From assembly GCF_018991925.1 (NCBI RefSeq), contig NW_024732238.1, forward strand, positions 7,618,623-7,682,622: DNA of 64,000 nucleotides, given 5' to 3'. Under the pieces are notes generated by a model that ran no database searches, had not been told where the DNA came from, and saw only the letters and a program-made list of their open reading frames with translations. Both the position numbers and the translations under genes were made by a program. Origin of the DNA: Homarus americanus (Eukaryota; Arthropoda; Malacostraca; Decapoda; Nephropidae). Each line of letters starts with the position of its first letter. Position 1 is the stretch's first letter. Shown piece after piece: positions 13,301-23,559 of this stretch.

Positions 13301-16300
13301 GCAAGAACTGAACACACGTTAATTAGCTGTGCAACAATTATATTTTCATCTAAAACAGCTATTACACTATAGTTTTAAAGTATGAATCCTTCAATGAACA
13401 CAGCAAGATTGATGACTCAAGTACCCACTCAGCTCCCCTCAAGTTGGCAAAGCCTACTGTATACAGTACCTATACACAGAACTAAAGTATGTAACATTCA
13501 ATGTTTGACTGATGTGCCTACACCATTAATTCCTATCCACACTTTTAAGCACAGCAAACTAATTACTGTAAAGGTATTAATCTTTTATAAGGTCCATGAG
13601 AGAGAGAGAAATCAACACTACACACTGTGACTGTTAAGGAGCTGTGTATTGAATTTGGTGCTGTTTGTGGCAATTGAAATCCTTAGCACTACCAACAGTA
13701 ACTTTGAAATTAGAAGTACTTGTACTTCATAAAGTATCAAGTTTTTACTCTGTTAAAGTGGTGTTTTTTTTGTTTTTTATGGGGATTTGCCCACCCGGGC
13801 ACAGGTCACTGACCCACATCGGGGCCTGGGGGGGCGAAAATTTAATAATAATAGTAATTCATAGTAATATGAGGGGCAACTAACAGTGAAACTTGCTTCA
13901 AATTTACCTGTTGGTAACCGAGACACCATGCCATCAGATAATCATAGCCCACGCAGTGTAGAAAATGGTCATAAAAAGGTTATGATGATGCTGTTAATGT
14001 TATATGATATATAACACCATAAATTTGGAGGTGCCCGATGTGAGGGAAGCATCTGCGCTACATGCTGTAGTCTGCACAGCCTTAATTATCACACAAGGGG
14101 ATGGACATTTACGGTTACTAACCAACAAATAACTTCCATAGAGAAAAATCTGTTCTCAACAAATGCGTCAATTTCTGTACACAAATCAGCACCTCTTGAG
14201 TGTAAACAAAAATAAATGTGTGCATAAGTTTCTTAAAATGAACATTTAAGTAGAAAAATGTGATACAGTATTGCATTTTTCTCGAACCCAAAAGTTGTAA
14301 AGTAAACGAAGTTTCACCATTATAAGGGAAGCATAGTTTAAAAGGTCTGAAATAGGATGAAACAGATAGGCCCATGGCCAAAAATAGGTAGAGAACAGAG
14401 ATACAGTATTTTAATCAGTGGAAATTTCATTGACTGGTCAATAATTGTGGATGCTTTATCATTGACTTCAGACCAAGACCTTTCCTCCTCCTTCCTGCCT
14501 GTTTAGATGTATGCCAACCAGTTAGGAATTTTCTATAATGATTGGATGAAAATTGTAACTGTAAGGAGGGGAGAGAAAAAATCATGGTGTCTTGTTCAAG
14601 GTATAAAAAAAAGCATCTTCTAGGTCCAGATGTGAAAATTCGGTAAAGTTTGGATAATGATCACTGACACTAATGAGTAGAAAAATTTTTAATGACCTTT
14701 GACCTGGTCCTTAGGCAGTCAGCAGAGTACAATGGTTGGGAGTGCTGAAATGTGGTCCTTATACATGTGTGAAACTTTCATATCAATCAGTTAACGATTG
14801 TGGATGATCCCTGGCATGGGGTAACCATCATTAACGAGTTCTGACCCTGACCAACGTCTTTTGTTCATTATTAATGAACTTGATCTGCATTTATGGAAAC
14901 AAAAACAGACAAAAGACATTATCATATCACATCAGAGGTGAATAAGGCTTTTACCTCTGACCTTAACCTTTGACACATCATCCAGAATTTGATGTGAGGA
15001 TATATATTGAAGAACAGTTTCAATATAATACATACATGTCTCTCAATACAACTACAGTATAATGCTCTGAGCAAGACCTGACCTTTAACATCTAGTGTGG
15101 TACAGTACTCACATGGTGTTGTCAAAATACTGGACATATACATATTTGTGTAAGGTTGCAGTTAAAATCTCAGAACATGAGTAATACTACTATACTCAGT
15201 ACAGCAAAAGTTAAACTACAGACAGAATGTATTAATTAGAATGTTAGCATCTTGTTCATTATGTTATGCTGTTCAGAGCAGTAAAGCGAGTGCATATAAT
15301 TAGTTTGATGACATTACAAGGCCTTAAAAAAAGTTTACATAAGTTTACCAAAACATCAACTGAACCGAATTTAATTATCAAAATCATACAAAACATTATC
15401 TATCATATATGGAATTCAAATCCCTTTGCAAATAACATTTACTTGGTTACTTCAAGAGGTGTATGAGTATATTGCATATGTAAGAATCTATAGGTAACTG
15501 TCGGTAACAGTTGAAGCAAGATCTATTTTGACGTTAAATAATTGAAAGCACTGTTAGAATAAAATGTCAACTCAGTTTTCAGATGTGACACTAACTGTTA
15601 GGGAAGATTTGGCATTAAGACAAGTTTTTATAGTCAAAAGAAAATGGAGTCTTAATGTAACATTTTTAATGAATTTCTCGATAAAAGATATTTTCTTTGT
15701 GATTTCAAGAGCACATATGTTTTTATCATATTTAAAGATAAGTTATTTTATACAAACAAATTTAATATCCATATACAGTATGATAAATAATGTTCTGCGT
15801 GATTTTAGATTCATTAATAAGACTTCCAAAAGCCATGAACTTTCCTCATTCAAAGTATCTGACCAAAGTTTCTCTGCCCGCAAAAGCTAAAAACAGAAAC
15901 TTGGTACAGTACCCCCCAAAATTAAGAAGGCTATTTTTTTTAAGCCAACCTGGACACCTTTCCAACCTACTGTCCTTCGTTGCCCACCTCCCGACACACT
16001 TTGCCCCATCACCCTTGTTCTGAGCATACAGTATCTTGTCAATAGAGACATATAAACCATCTGAGCCTTCTGATTTGGGACACTCATTCTCAATAAGGAC
16101 TCTAAAACAACCAGATGCCATGAAAAGGTATAGAAGAATTCTGCCTGAACTTTCTTTACAGAATTTCCGTACATCTTACTAAATCTCTAACTCATAAGCT
16201 GGAACCCAATGGGCGAGCGAGTCATCACCGCATCACCACACTGACCGCCGAGAAATCAGTAAGGTTTGTAGAATGTTTTGGATTTAAGCATCATCCTAGA

Positions 16301-18625
16301 ACTGGGACAATGTTGAGCCTCTCTTATCATTCCAATTCCACTTTCTGCCAACAAGTCCAGCTCAGTACTCCTTCACCTAAACTTTCCCTCTACAGGTTGA
16401 ACCTCAACTTAGCAACACTGGATTTACCAGAAACTCACATTTAACAGCAAAATTTAGAGATCATGAATTTGAAAGACCCTCCTGTAATTTCCACTAGTTC
16501 CTCTACCTGATGCAATGCTCCCACGGAACTGCAGTCAGTTTGTTTTGGCATTGAAGTCCAGCTGGTGCTGTGCTCATTCGTATGCCTTAAATTTCAACTT
16601 TCTTTGTATCAATTATGGCCTCTAAACGACCTGAAAACCATACCTGAGTTGTCAGTGAATAAAAGAATAGTTTCCCTGAACATAGTACAGAAACTAGACT
16701 GTGGAGTGTTTAAGTTTTAGCCCCTCCCCCCATACTCCGATTTAACGGCACGGTCCAGGTCCCTCCAACGCCGTTAAAATGAGGTTCTACCTGTACTGTA
16801 GTCCAGGAGTACCCTGAATTCCCCGATGCTCAGCACTAATTTAAACTCACGAACCTGAAGCCTCCAGAACCAACACACAAAACACATCTCTCCCATAAAA
16901 ATCACTTCATTTACACTGAAGCACAATACAATACTGTACAGGTACAATTCATCTACACCGGCGATTAATTATAATTTCTCAATAGAAAGACGGGATCACC
17001 TGAATATTAGCCCTTCCCACAGCTTATTTGACTTAAGATTAACCACCCTAATGTTAACCTAAACCCCCCAGGTAGAGTGAAGATGTTTAAACATATGGAA
17101 AAATACACTAGAAGGGAAGAGGGAGGAGGATGCTAATCTTAGGTAACCCAAAAAGAAGAATAAGTACTATAAAATCTCACCGCAAACGACATTCACAGTA
17201 AACAAAAAAATTGACGTACAGAACATAAACTCATCACGAAATCATGACGCAAGATTTAAGGGTTACCTGTTGATTAAACCCCACGAGTGTACAGTGCAGT
17301 ATAGGGTCGGAGTGAACTGTAGTGAAGAGGAGAGATAAGAAAAGTGATATGGAGAAAAGAGGAAACGTGGAGAAGAATCAGAATAAAAATAAGTAAGAGG
17401 GGAAAAGTCTGCCTTCTATTCACCAAGTAGCGATCTACGATTGCACAAAACTACCAAAGCACGACAATAATTTGAACTGATAGGACACTACAAACACAAG
17501 ACAAACTGTTAACTTCAATTAAATGAAAAGAGGATCACCTGAAGACTAACACCTACCTCAACTAATTTTACCTTAATTGCCCAGTAACCTAACCTAACCC
17601 AGCCCAACCCCCCTAGGTTGTGTTTAAATCACCAGGTAAAATAACCAGAGGGGTAAGAGAGATAAACATATAGGTGAGGGAGGAAGACAAGTTAGCATTA
17701 GAGATTTTTAACTTAACCCTTTGTCTCCAATTACTTAATGACGATGCCTAACCAGTTTCAAATGAACCCCTCCAAATTGTAAGACTAGTGGCTACATGCA
17801 CAGCCTTGAGTGGCTTTAAGGAGCCTAACCAATTTCACTCGTATCAATCCACAAAAAAAATGTACAACTACACAGGTTGACAAAGTTTAAATCCAATATT
17901 CTATTTTAAGTAATTTACCTTGACCTCTGAAGCTACTCTAAAAATTATACATATTTCTTGAGCCACAAAGATGTCTACCTGTTTCAAGTTAATTAATACT
18001 AAAAGGTAAAACTATTATGCTGACAAACTTCAGTTCAACACCAGAGTTAGAGCTACAGCATGGATTGTCTTGGGTGATAACAAATTTGGGGAAAAAATTA
18101 TAAACAAAAATTAACACCCCAGACAGTCCATCACAGAGACCAACATGCATCCCCAAGACAACAGTAAACTGTACAGGTATTCACTCAACTACAATTAAAC
18201 TTTTTATAACTGTACACAATGGTGACAATATATTGGCATCATAATCCATGAAGACCAGTGTGGTCTGCAACTCACCCGACTGAGGTGCTGGATTATGAGG
18301 TTGGTGATCAAGCGGTGTGGGTGCACCACCGACTCCCTGACCAGCAGTGGTGGTGGGCACAGGTACCACGCCAGGCACAGGTGTTCCAATCGTAGCAGCA
18401 GCTACCGCCGCCGCCGTTGCCACTGGTGTCGTTGGCTGACCAGGACGGGCACCCAACTGTGTGATTGTGGGTCCTCGTACGTAGCCCCCAGGGCCCCCTT
18501 AAACCCCCCCAGGGCCACCAGTAACCCCCTGCCCGCCCTGGGCGAGTCCCCAACAACTCCCCAGCACTCACGATGCCTGACACTGCCTCGCCCCGACCAC
18601 AGAGATCATCAACACGACGTTTCAT
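4106..18625 (-). CDS. Sin3A: Sin3A-type paired amphipathic helix co-repressor, N-terminal six coding exons (partial)
   Basis: Sin3 is the scaffold of the nuclear Sin3/HDAC histone deacetylase co-repressor complex. Its PAH domains bind repressor peptides. The coding exons read 18625-18572, 18456-18276, 13298-13207, 9067-8936, 6291-6154 and 4306-4106, all on the minus strand with consistent phases and GT-AG borders (about 266 residues). The protein begins MKRRVDD, matching the MKRRLDD start that I recall for vertebrate SIN3A. A low-complexity linker rich in Ala, Pro, Thr and Gly follows. PAH1 then starts at [15 protein letters not shown] and continues through [20 protein letters not shown] to [11 protein letters not shown] (about residues 183-264), nearly identical to animal SIN3A as I know it. 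PAH2-4 and the HDAC-interacting domain are missing because the gene runs off the left edge. The start is supported by the conserved N-terminus. The SIN3A/SIN3B distinction rests on that N-terminus and is inferred. Confidence 0.93.
4307..6153 (-). other. Sin3A intron 5 (within PAH1)
   Basis: A 1.85 kb AT-rich intron that splits PAH1 after the residues YLDQ. It contains pyrimidine-rich stretches (about 5200-5900) with short frames of no recognisable coding value, and TACTGTA/TACAGTA palindromic motifs (for example near 5022 and 5926). Nothing else was seen. Confidence 0.8.
6154..6291 (-). CDS. Sin3A: Sin3A coding exon 5: poly-Ala linker and start of PAH1
   Basis: Exactly 46 codons between acceptor TTTCTTACAG (6292) and donor CAG|GTACGG (6153). 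It reads [16 protein letters not shown], then a run of seven alanines, then [20 protein letters not shown] ending LDQ. The last part is the first helix of PAH1 and matches the [17 protein letters not shown] segment of animal SIN3A. Confidence 0.93.
6292..8935 (-). other. Sin3A intron 4
   Basis: A 2.6 kb AT-rich intron. Its notable content is the perfect inverted repeat at 6703-6924, listed separately. The remainder shows pyrimidine-rich, old-repeat-like sequence (6540-7260) and no credible exon. Confidence 0.75.
6703..6924. repeat. Perfect 68-bp inverted repeat (foldback) with 86-bp loop
   Basis: The left arm (6703-6770) and right arm (6857-6924) are exact reverse complements over all 68 positions. 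The arms begin GTACAGTCTCACCC and end in GCTTCAGATGT. The loop is 6771-6856. It lies in Sin3A intron 4, so the pre-mRNA could form a long perfect hairpin. There is no coding function: the peptide readable in both arms is a consequence of the symmetry. It may be a young foldback or MITE-type insertion. No target duplication was established. Confidence 0.95.
8936..9067 (-). CDS. Sin3A: Sin3A coding exon 4: Gly/Val/Pro-rich linker
   Basis: Forty-four codons between acceptor TTATTGTGGTAG (9068) and donor AAG|GTACGC (8935), entering and leaving in phase 0. It reads [30 protein letters not shown] and [14 protein letters not shown]. The linker is poorly conserved in the family, so the call depends on phase compatibility, splice sites and GC-rich codon use relative to the AT-rich introns. 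Confidence 0.82.
9068..13206 (-). other. Sin3A intron 3
   Basis: A 4.1 kb AT-rich intron. It contains a CA microsatellite (about 9484-9512), a GGGGAGGGAAGG purine-rich patch (about 11209-11240) and several TACTGTA/TACAGTA motifs (near 9919, 10612, 11811, 12851). No credible exon or RNA gene was recognised. Confidence 0.7.
13207..13298 (-). CDS. Sin3A: Sin3A coding exon 3: linker
   Basis: A 92-bp exon between acceptor TTCAGTTCTTGCAG (13299) and donor CAG|GTGAGT (13206). It enters with two bases that complete a Gly codon begun by the previous exon and leaves in phase 0, reading [16 protein letters not shown], then [14 protein letters not shown]. The phase fit on both sides is the main support. 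Confidence 0.85.
13780..13870 (+). repeat. Possible retroelement 3' tail
   Basis: A GC-richer block (GCCCACCCGGGCACAGG, then a CCCACATCGGGGCCTGGG phrase) in AT-rich surroundings ends in an AAT-type microsatellite (AATAATAATAG). This resembles the 3' end of a LINE or SINE. No coding remnant was identified. Confidence 0.3.
14430..15110. repeat. Degenerate interspersed repeat with TGACCTTTGACC phrases
   Basis: Related phrases recur: a TTTCAT...TTGTGGATG block near 14425 and again near 14773, and GACC-rich phrases such as TGACCTTTGACCT (14693-14705) and CTGACCTTAACCTTTGAC near 14957. The pattern suggests an old repeat. The boundaries are approximate. Confidence 0.3.
16993..17150. mobile_element. 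Palindromic repeat, copy 1 (full length)
   Basis: It begins GGATCACCTGAATATTAG, continues through CACAGCTTATTTGACTTAAG and CACCCTAATGTTAACCTAA, and returns through mirrored blocks (GATGTTTAAACATATGG) to GCTAATCTTAGGTAACCC. See the family description in the findings. It sits in Sin3A intron 2. Confidence 0.65.
17532..17656. mobile_element. Palindromic repeat, copy 2
   Basis: It starts GGATCACCTGAAGACTAACA, has the telomere-like centre AACCTAACCTAACCC (about 17587-17600) and returns through TGTGTTTAAATCACCAGG. The distal end of the right arm has decayed. Confidence 0.65.
18276..18456 (-). CDS. Sin3A: Sin3A coding exon 2: Ala/Thr/Pro-rich linker
   Basis: A 181-bp exon between acceptor CCACAATCACACAG (18457) and donor G|GTGAGTTGC (18275). 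It starts in phase 0 with [20 protein letters not shown] and proceeds through [20 protein letters not shown] to [17 protein letters not shown]. It leaves one base, G, to be completed by exon 3. The other frames across it are shadows. Confidence 0.88.
18457..18571 (-). other. Sin3A intron 1 of the coding region (115 bp)
   Basis: A very short GC-rich intron (GTGAGTGCTGG ... CACAATCACACAG) between the start-codon exon and the Ala-rich exon. It contrasts with the other introns, which are 1.8-5 kb. Confidence 0.8.
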
Positions 18626-18642
18626 CACGCACTACATTACAC
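18572..18642 (-). CDS. Sin3A: Sin3A exon with start codon (MKRRVDD...)
   Basis: The acceptor TTTTTTGTTGCAG lies at 18643. Seventeen bases of 5' UTR (GTGTAATGTAGTGCGTG) precede ATG at 18625-18623. The coding part is 18 codons, [18 protein letters not shown], and ends at donor ATC|GTGAGT (18571). The leading acceptor shows that at least one 5' non-coding exon lies further right. In-frame stops in the 17-base leader rule out translation entering from upstream in two of the three phases. Confidence 0.88.
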
Positions 18643-19290
18643 CTGCAACAAAAAAGAAAAGTGTTAAACTGTAAAGGAACTAAAACTTGTCAGACATCTT
18701 AATGTAGAAGTAGTTTGCATACTTCTCAAATATAACAACATGGAAGGCAGAAAACTACCCAGTGTTTTCCTTGGGTTCATTAAGTGGGGTCTTAATATTT
18801 GTCAAGTCACTTGAGTTAGGCATCTACAAAATAAAATAAAGGTTTGTATAAAAGATAGGCATTGTACTCTCACTGTTTGATCAAAAGCCAAGTTAATGTT
18901 TCAATCAAACTATAAACATTTATTTTACACATAACTACTGTACATTTTATTGTTTATGTTAATATAATCACTTATTCTACATAATTATATAAATACATGT
19001 ACGGTACATATAAACACTTATTTTACATGTAAAAATAAACACTTTTCTGGCATATCCAAATATGGGTTGAATACACAAACTAAAAATAATTCAGTTTCGG
19101 TTAAACAGAAATCAATGGTCCTACTTTTTGTGTGCCACTATGAAAATTTCCCTCGCCCTTTCACTACTGGGACGCCACTTTTAACATTTTATTTGGCTAA
19201 CATGACACACGATTTTATTCAGCTGGGAGGGGACACTGTACACAAGTGGTCAAAATTAACTAACATTATTGGGGACCAGGTGTAACTTTA
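18643..19290 (-). other. Sin3A 5' intron, AT-rich part
   Basis: AT-rich sequence between the start-codon exon and the first large minisatellite. No exon or regulatory element was recognised. Confidence 0.6.
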
Positions 19291-22200
19291 TGGGGTCATG
19301 TGGTGGTGGGGTCATGTGGGTGGTGGGGGGTGTGGTGGGGGGTGTGGTGGGGGGGTGTGTGGTGGGTCGTGTGGGGGGTGTGTGGTGGGTCGTGTGGTGG
19401 GTCGTGTGTGGTGGGTCGTGTGTGGGTCGTGTGGGGGGTGTGTGGTGTCGTGTGGTGGGTCGTGTGGTGGGTCGTGTGGGGGTCGTGTGGGGGTCGTGTG
19501 GGGGGTCGTGTGGGGTCGTGTGGGGGTGTGTGGGGGTCGTGTGGGGGGTGTGTGGGGGGGGGGGTGTGTGGGGGGGTGTGTGGTGGGTCGTGTGGGGTGT
19601 GTGGGGGGTGTGTGGTGGGTCGTGTGGGGGGTGTGTGGTGGGTCGTGTGGGGGGTCGTGGGGGGGTGTGGTGGGTCGTGTGGGGGGGTGTGGTGGGTCGT
19701 GTGGGGTGTGGTGGGTCGTGTGGGGGGGTGTGGTGGGTCGTGTGGGGGGTGTGGTGGGTCGTGGGGGTGTGGTGGGTCGTGTGGGGGTCGTGTGGGGGGG
19801 GTCGTGTGAGGTCGTGTGGGGGGTGTGGTGGGGGTGTGTGGGGTGGTGGGGGTCGTGTGGGGGGTCGTGTGGGGGTGTGTGGGGGTCGTGTGGTGGGGGG
19901 TCTTGTGGGGGGTGTGGTGGGTGTGTGGGGGGTGTGGTGGGTCGTGTGGGGGTGTGGTGGGTCGTGTGTGAGGTGTGGTGGGTCGTGTGGGGTGTAGTGG
20001 GTCGTGTGGGGGGGTGTGGTGGGTCGTGTGGGGGGTGTGGTGGGTCGTGTGGGGTGTGGTGGGTCGTGTGGGGGGTGTGGTGGGTCGTGTGGGGGGGGTG
20101 TGGTGGGTCGTGTGGGGGGGGTGGGTGTGGTGGGTCGTGTGGGGGGTGTGGGGGTCGTGTGGGGGGGTGTGGGGTCGTGTGGGGGGTCGTGTGGGGGTGT
20201 GGGTGGGTGTGGGGTGTGGTGGGTCGTGTGGGTGTGGGGGGGGTGTGGTGGGTCGTGTGGGGGGTGTGGTGGGTGGTGTGGGTGTGGTGGGTCGTGTGGG
20301 GAGTGTGGTGGGTCGTGTGGGGTGTGGTGGTCGTGTGGGGGGTGTGGTGGGGGGTGTGGTGGGGGGGTGTGGTGGGGGGTGTGGTGGGGGGTGTGGTGGG
20401 GGGTGTGGTGGGGAGGTGTGGTGGGTGTGTGGGGGGGTGTGGTGGGGGGTGTGGTGGGGGTGTGGTGGGGGTGTGGTGGGGGGTGTGGTGGGGGGGTGTG
20501 GTGGGGGGTGTGGTGGGGGGGTGTGGTGGGTGTGTGGGGGGTGTGGTGGGGGGTGTGGTGGGTGTGTGGGGGGTGGGTGTGTGGGGGGGTGGGTGTGTGG
20601 GGGGGTGTGGTGGGGGGGTGTGGTGGGGGGGTGTGGTGGGGGGGTGTGGGTGGGGGGTGTGGTGGGGGTGGTGGGTCGTGTGGGGGGTGTGGTGGGTCGT
20701 GTGGGGGGGGGGTGGGGGTCGTGTGGGGGGGGTGTGGGTCGTGTGGGGGGTGTGGTGGGTCGTGGGGGGTGTGGTGGGTCGTGTGGGGGGTGTGGTGGGT
20801 CGTGTGTGGGGGTGTGTGGGGGTGTGGTGCTGGTCGTGTGGGGGTGTGGTGGGTCGTGGGGGGTGTGGTGGGTGTGTGGGGGTGTGGGTGGGTGTGTGGG
20901 GGGGTGTGTGGGTGTGTGGGGGTGTGGTGGAGTCGTGTGGGGGTGTGGTGGGTCTGTGTGGGGGTGTGGTGGGTCGTGTGGGGGTGTGGTGGGTCGTGTG
21001 GGGGGGGTGTGGTGGGTGTGTGTGGGGGTGTGGGGGTGTGGTGTGTGGGGTGTGGGGTGTGTGTGTGGGTGTGTGGGGGGTGTGGTGGGTGTGTGGGGGG
21101 GTGTGGTGTGTGGGTGTGGTGGGTGTGTGGGGTGTGGTGGGTGTGTGGGGGGGGTGTGGGTGGGTGTGTGGGGGGTGTGGTGGGTCGTGTGTGGTGGGTT
21201 GTGTGGTGGGTGTGTGGTGGGTGTGTGGGGTGTGGTTGGGGGTGTGTGGTGGGTGTGTGGGGGGGTGTGGGGGTGTGGTGGTGGGTCGTGTGGGGTGTGG
21301 TGGGTCATTAGCATTTGGGTGGTCAATATTGAGTGGGGTGTGTGGTGGGGGTGTGGTGGGGGGGTGTGGTGGGGGTGTGGTGGGGAACAATTGGGGGGGT
21401 GTGGTGGGGTCGTGTGGGGGGGTGTGGTGGGTCGTGTGGTGGGGGTGCTGGTGGGGGTGTGGTGGGGGTGTGGTGGGGGTGTGGTGGGGTCGTGTGGGGG
21501 GTGTGGTGGGTCGTGGTGGGTCGTGTGGGGGGTGTGGAATTGGTGTGGTGGGTCGTGTGGGGGTGTGCTAATTGGAATAAATGCTTAGGGGTGTGGTGGG
21601 TCGTGTGGGGGTGTAGTGCAGGTCAGGCGTAACAGAGGTGTGGTGGGTCGTGTGGGGAGGTGTGGGTCAGTGTGGGGGGTGTGGTGGGTCGTGTGGGGTG
21701 TGGTGGGTCGTGTGGGGGGAGGTGTGGTGGATGTGTGGGGGTGTGGTGGATGTGTGGTGGGTCGTGTGGTGGGTCGTGTGGGTGGTGTGGTGGGTCGTGT
21801 GGGGGGGTGTGGGGGGAGTGTGGTGGGTCGTGTGGGGGTGTGGTGGGTGTGGGGGGGGTGTGGTGGGTCGTGTGGTGGGTCGTGTGGGGGTGTGGTGGGT
21901 CGTGTGGGGGTGTGGGGGGGTGTAATTGGGTCATGTGTGGTGAGATTCTCGTGTGGGGGGTGTGTGGTGGGTCGTGTGGGGGGGGGTGGTGGGTCGTGGG
22001 GGGGGTGTGGTGGGTCGTGGGGGGGGTGTGGGGGTCGTGGGGGGGTGTGGTGGGTCGTGGGGTGTGGTGGAGTCGTGGGGGGTGTGGTGGGTCGTGTGGG
22101 GGGGTGTGAGGTCGTGTGGGGGGTGTGGTGGGTCGTGTGGGGGGTGTGGTGGAATAAATGTGGGGGAGTGTGGTGGGTCATTATTGATGTGGTGGGTCAG

Positions 22201-23460
22201 TAAAGTGTGGTGGGTCGTGTGTGAGGTATGGGGAGTCGTGTGGGGGTGTGGTGGAGTCGTGTAGAGAGAGTGGCAGTGAGTCGTGGCTGAAGTGTGGTGG
22301 AGTCGTGGGGGGTGTGAATTAGATTTTGTGTCAGAGGAATGGGGGGTGTGGTGAGGTGTGGTGAGAGAGACTGTGGGGGGGTGTGGTGGAGTCGTGTGGG
22401 GCTGTGGTGGGTCGTGTGGGGGTGTGGTGGGTCATGTGTGCAGTGTAGAGTGTGGGGTCGTGTGGGGGGGTGTGGGGGGGGTGTGAGGCAGGTCGTGTGG
22501 GGGGTGTAGTGCAGAGTCGTGTGAGAAGTGTGTGGGTCGTGTAGAAGTGTGGTGGAGTCAATGAAGTGCTGTGGTGGGTCTGTGGGGGGTGTGGTGTTGA
22601 GTCGTGTAGGGGTGTGGGTCATTGCAGGGGGGTGTGGTGGGTCGTGTGGGGGGTGTGGTGGGTCGTGTGAGAGGTGTGGTGCAGATGGAGTCAGTGTGGG
22701 GGGTGTAGTGGAGTCGTGTGGGGGGGGGGTGTGGTGGGTCGTGTGTCCAATGTGGGGTGTGGGGGGGTGGTGGGTCGTGTGGGGGGTGTGGTGGAGTCGT
22801 GTGGGGGTGGTGGGTCTCCTCGTGTGGAGAGAGAGTGGTGGGGAGTTGGGGGGTGTGGTGGTCGTGCTGGGGACAGTGGGGTGTGGGGGTGTGGTGGGGG
22901 TGTGGGGGGTGGTGGAATTCATGTTAAGAAGTGCTGCATGGAGGTGTGGTGGGTCGTGTGGGGGTGTCCATGCTGGGGGAATGAGGGGGTGGGAATTGGG
23001 TGTGGTGGGGGGGGTGTGGGGTGTGGGGGGTGTGGGGGGGGTGTGGGGTCGTGTGGTGGGGTGTGGGGTCGTGTGGGGGGGGTGGTGGGTCTCGTGTGGG
23101 GGGGGTGGTGGGGGAGTTAAGAGGAGGTGTGGTGGGTCGTGGGGATGTGTGGTGGGGTGTGGGGGGTGTGGTGGGGGTGTGGGGGTGTGTGGAGTGGGTC
23201 ATGTGGGGTGTGGGGGGGGTGTGGTGTGGTCGTGTGGGGGTGTGGGGGGGGTGGGGGGAATTGGGGAGAGAGGTCAGAAAGTGTGCCGAGAGTGCATGTG
23301 GTGGGGAGGTGTGGGGGTGTGGGGGGGGTGTGAGGGGGGTCGTGTGGTGGGGTGTGGGGGTCATTGCGGTAGGGTGTAAGTCGTGTGGTGGGGTGTGGGG
23401 TCCTGTGCTGGTGGGTCGTGGAGGTGTGGTGGGTCAGGGTGGGACAGAGATGTAGTTGGT
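19291..23460. repeat. 4.2 kb G-rich minisatellite (GTGTGGTGGGTCGTGTGGGG)n
   Basis: A variable unit of roughly 20-22 bases, built from GTGTGGTGGGTCGTGTGGGG and shorter GTGTGGTGGGG units, repeats for about 4.2 kb. The plus strand is almost pure G and T with one CpG (TCG) in most full units. Long Gly/Val/Trp and His/Pro/Thr frames on the two strands arise because the unit lacks stops. Towards the right side the array is interrupted by short AT islands (for example near 21307, 21385, 21537, 21568, 22151). It is probably inside the 5' intron of Sin3A. Confidence 0.97.
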
Positions 23461-23559
23461 AGTGGCTGCAACAGGAGAGTTTGGAGTTAAGGACAAGAAG
23501 GGGTGTGATTGAGGTCAGGTGAATGGGTGCAGTGGTTGGGTTGAAAGCAGTGGAGTAGA

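Larger units (their letters stand above)
13299..18275 (-). other. Sin3A intron 2
   Basis: A 5.0 kb AT-rich intron. It holds a possible retroelement tail at 13780-13870, a degenerate repeat with a nuclear-receptor-like DR1 motif (14430-15110) and two copies of the palindromic repeat (16993-17150 and 17532-17656). Frames at about 15.6 kb and 16.0 kb are AT-biased and lack homology that I recognise. Confidence 0.7.

Noticed and set aside
15564..16174. Plus frame of 108 codons and minus frames of 91-95 codons in Sin3A intron 2
   Set aside because: AT-biased composition, overlapping opposite-strand frames, no splice context and no recognised family.
18295..18702. Plus frame of 135 codons opposite the Sin3A exons
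   Set aside because: Shadow of the GC-rich Sin3A exon on the other strand.
19296..23379. Long open frames (up to about 750 codons) of Gly/Val/Trp or His/Pro/Thr composition in the G-rich array
   Set aside because: The repeat unit has no stop codon in several frames on both strands. Overlapping open frames in many phases with periodic sequence are a repeat artefact.
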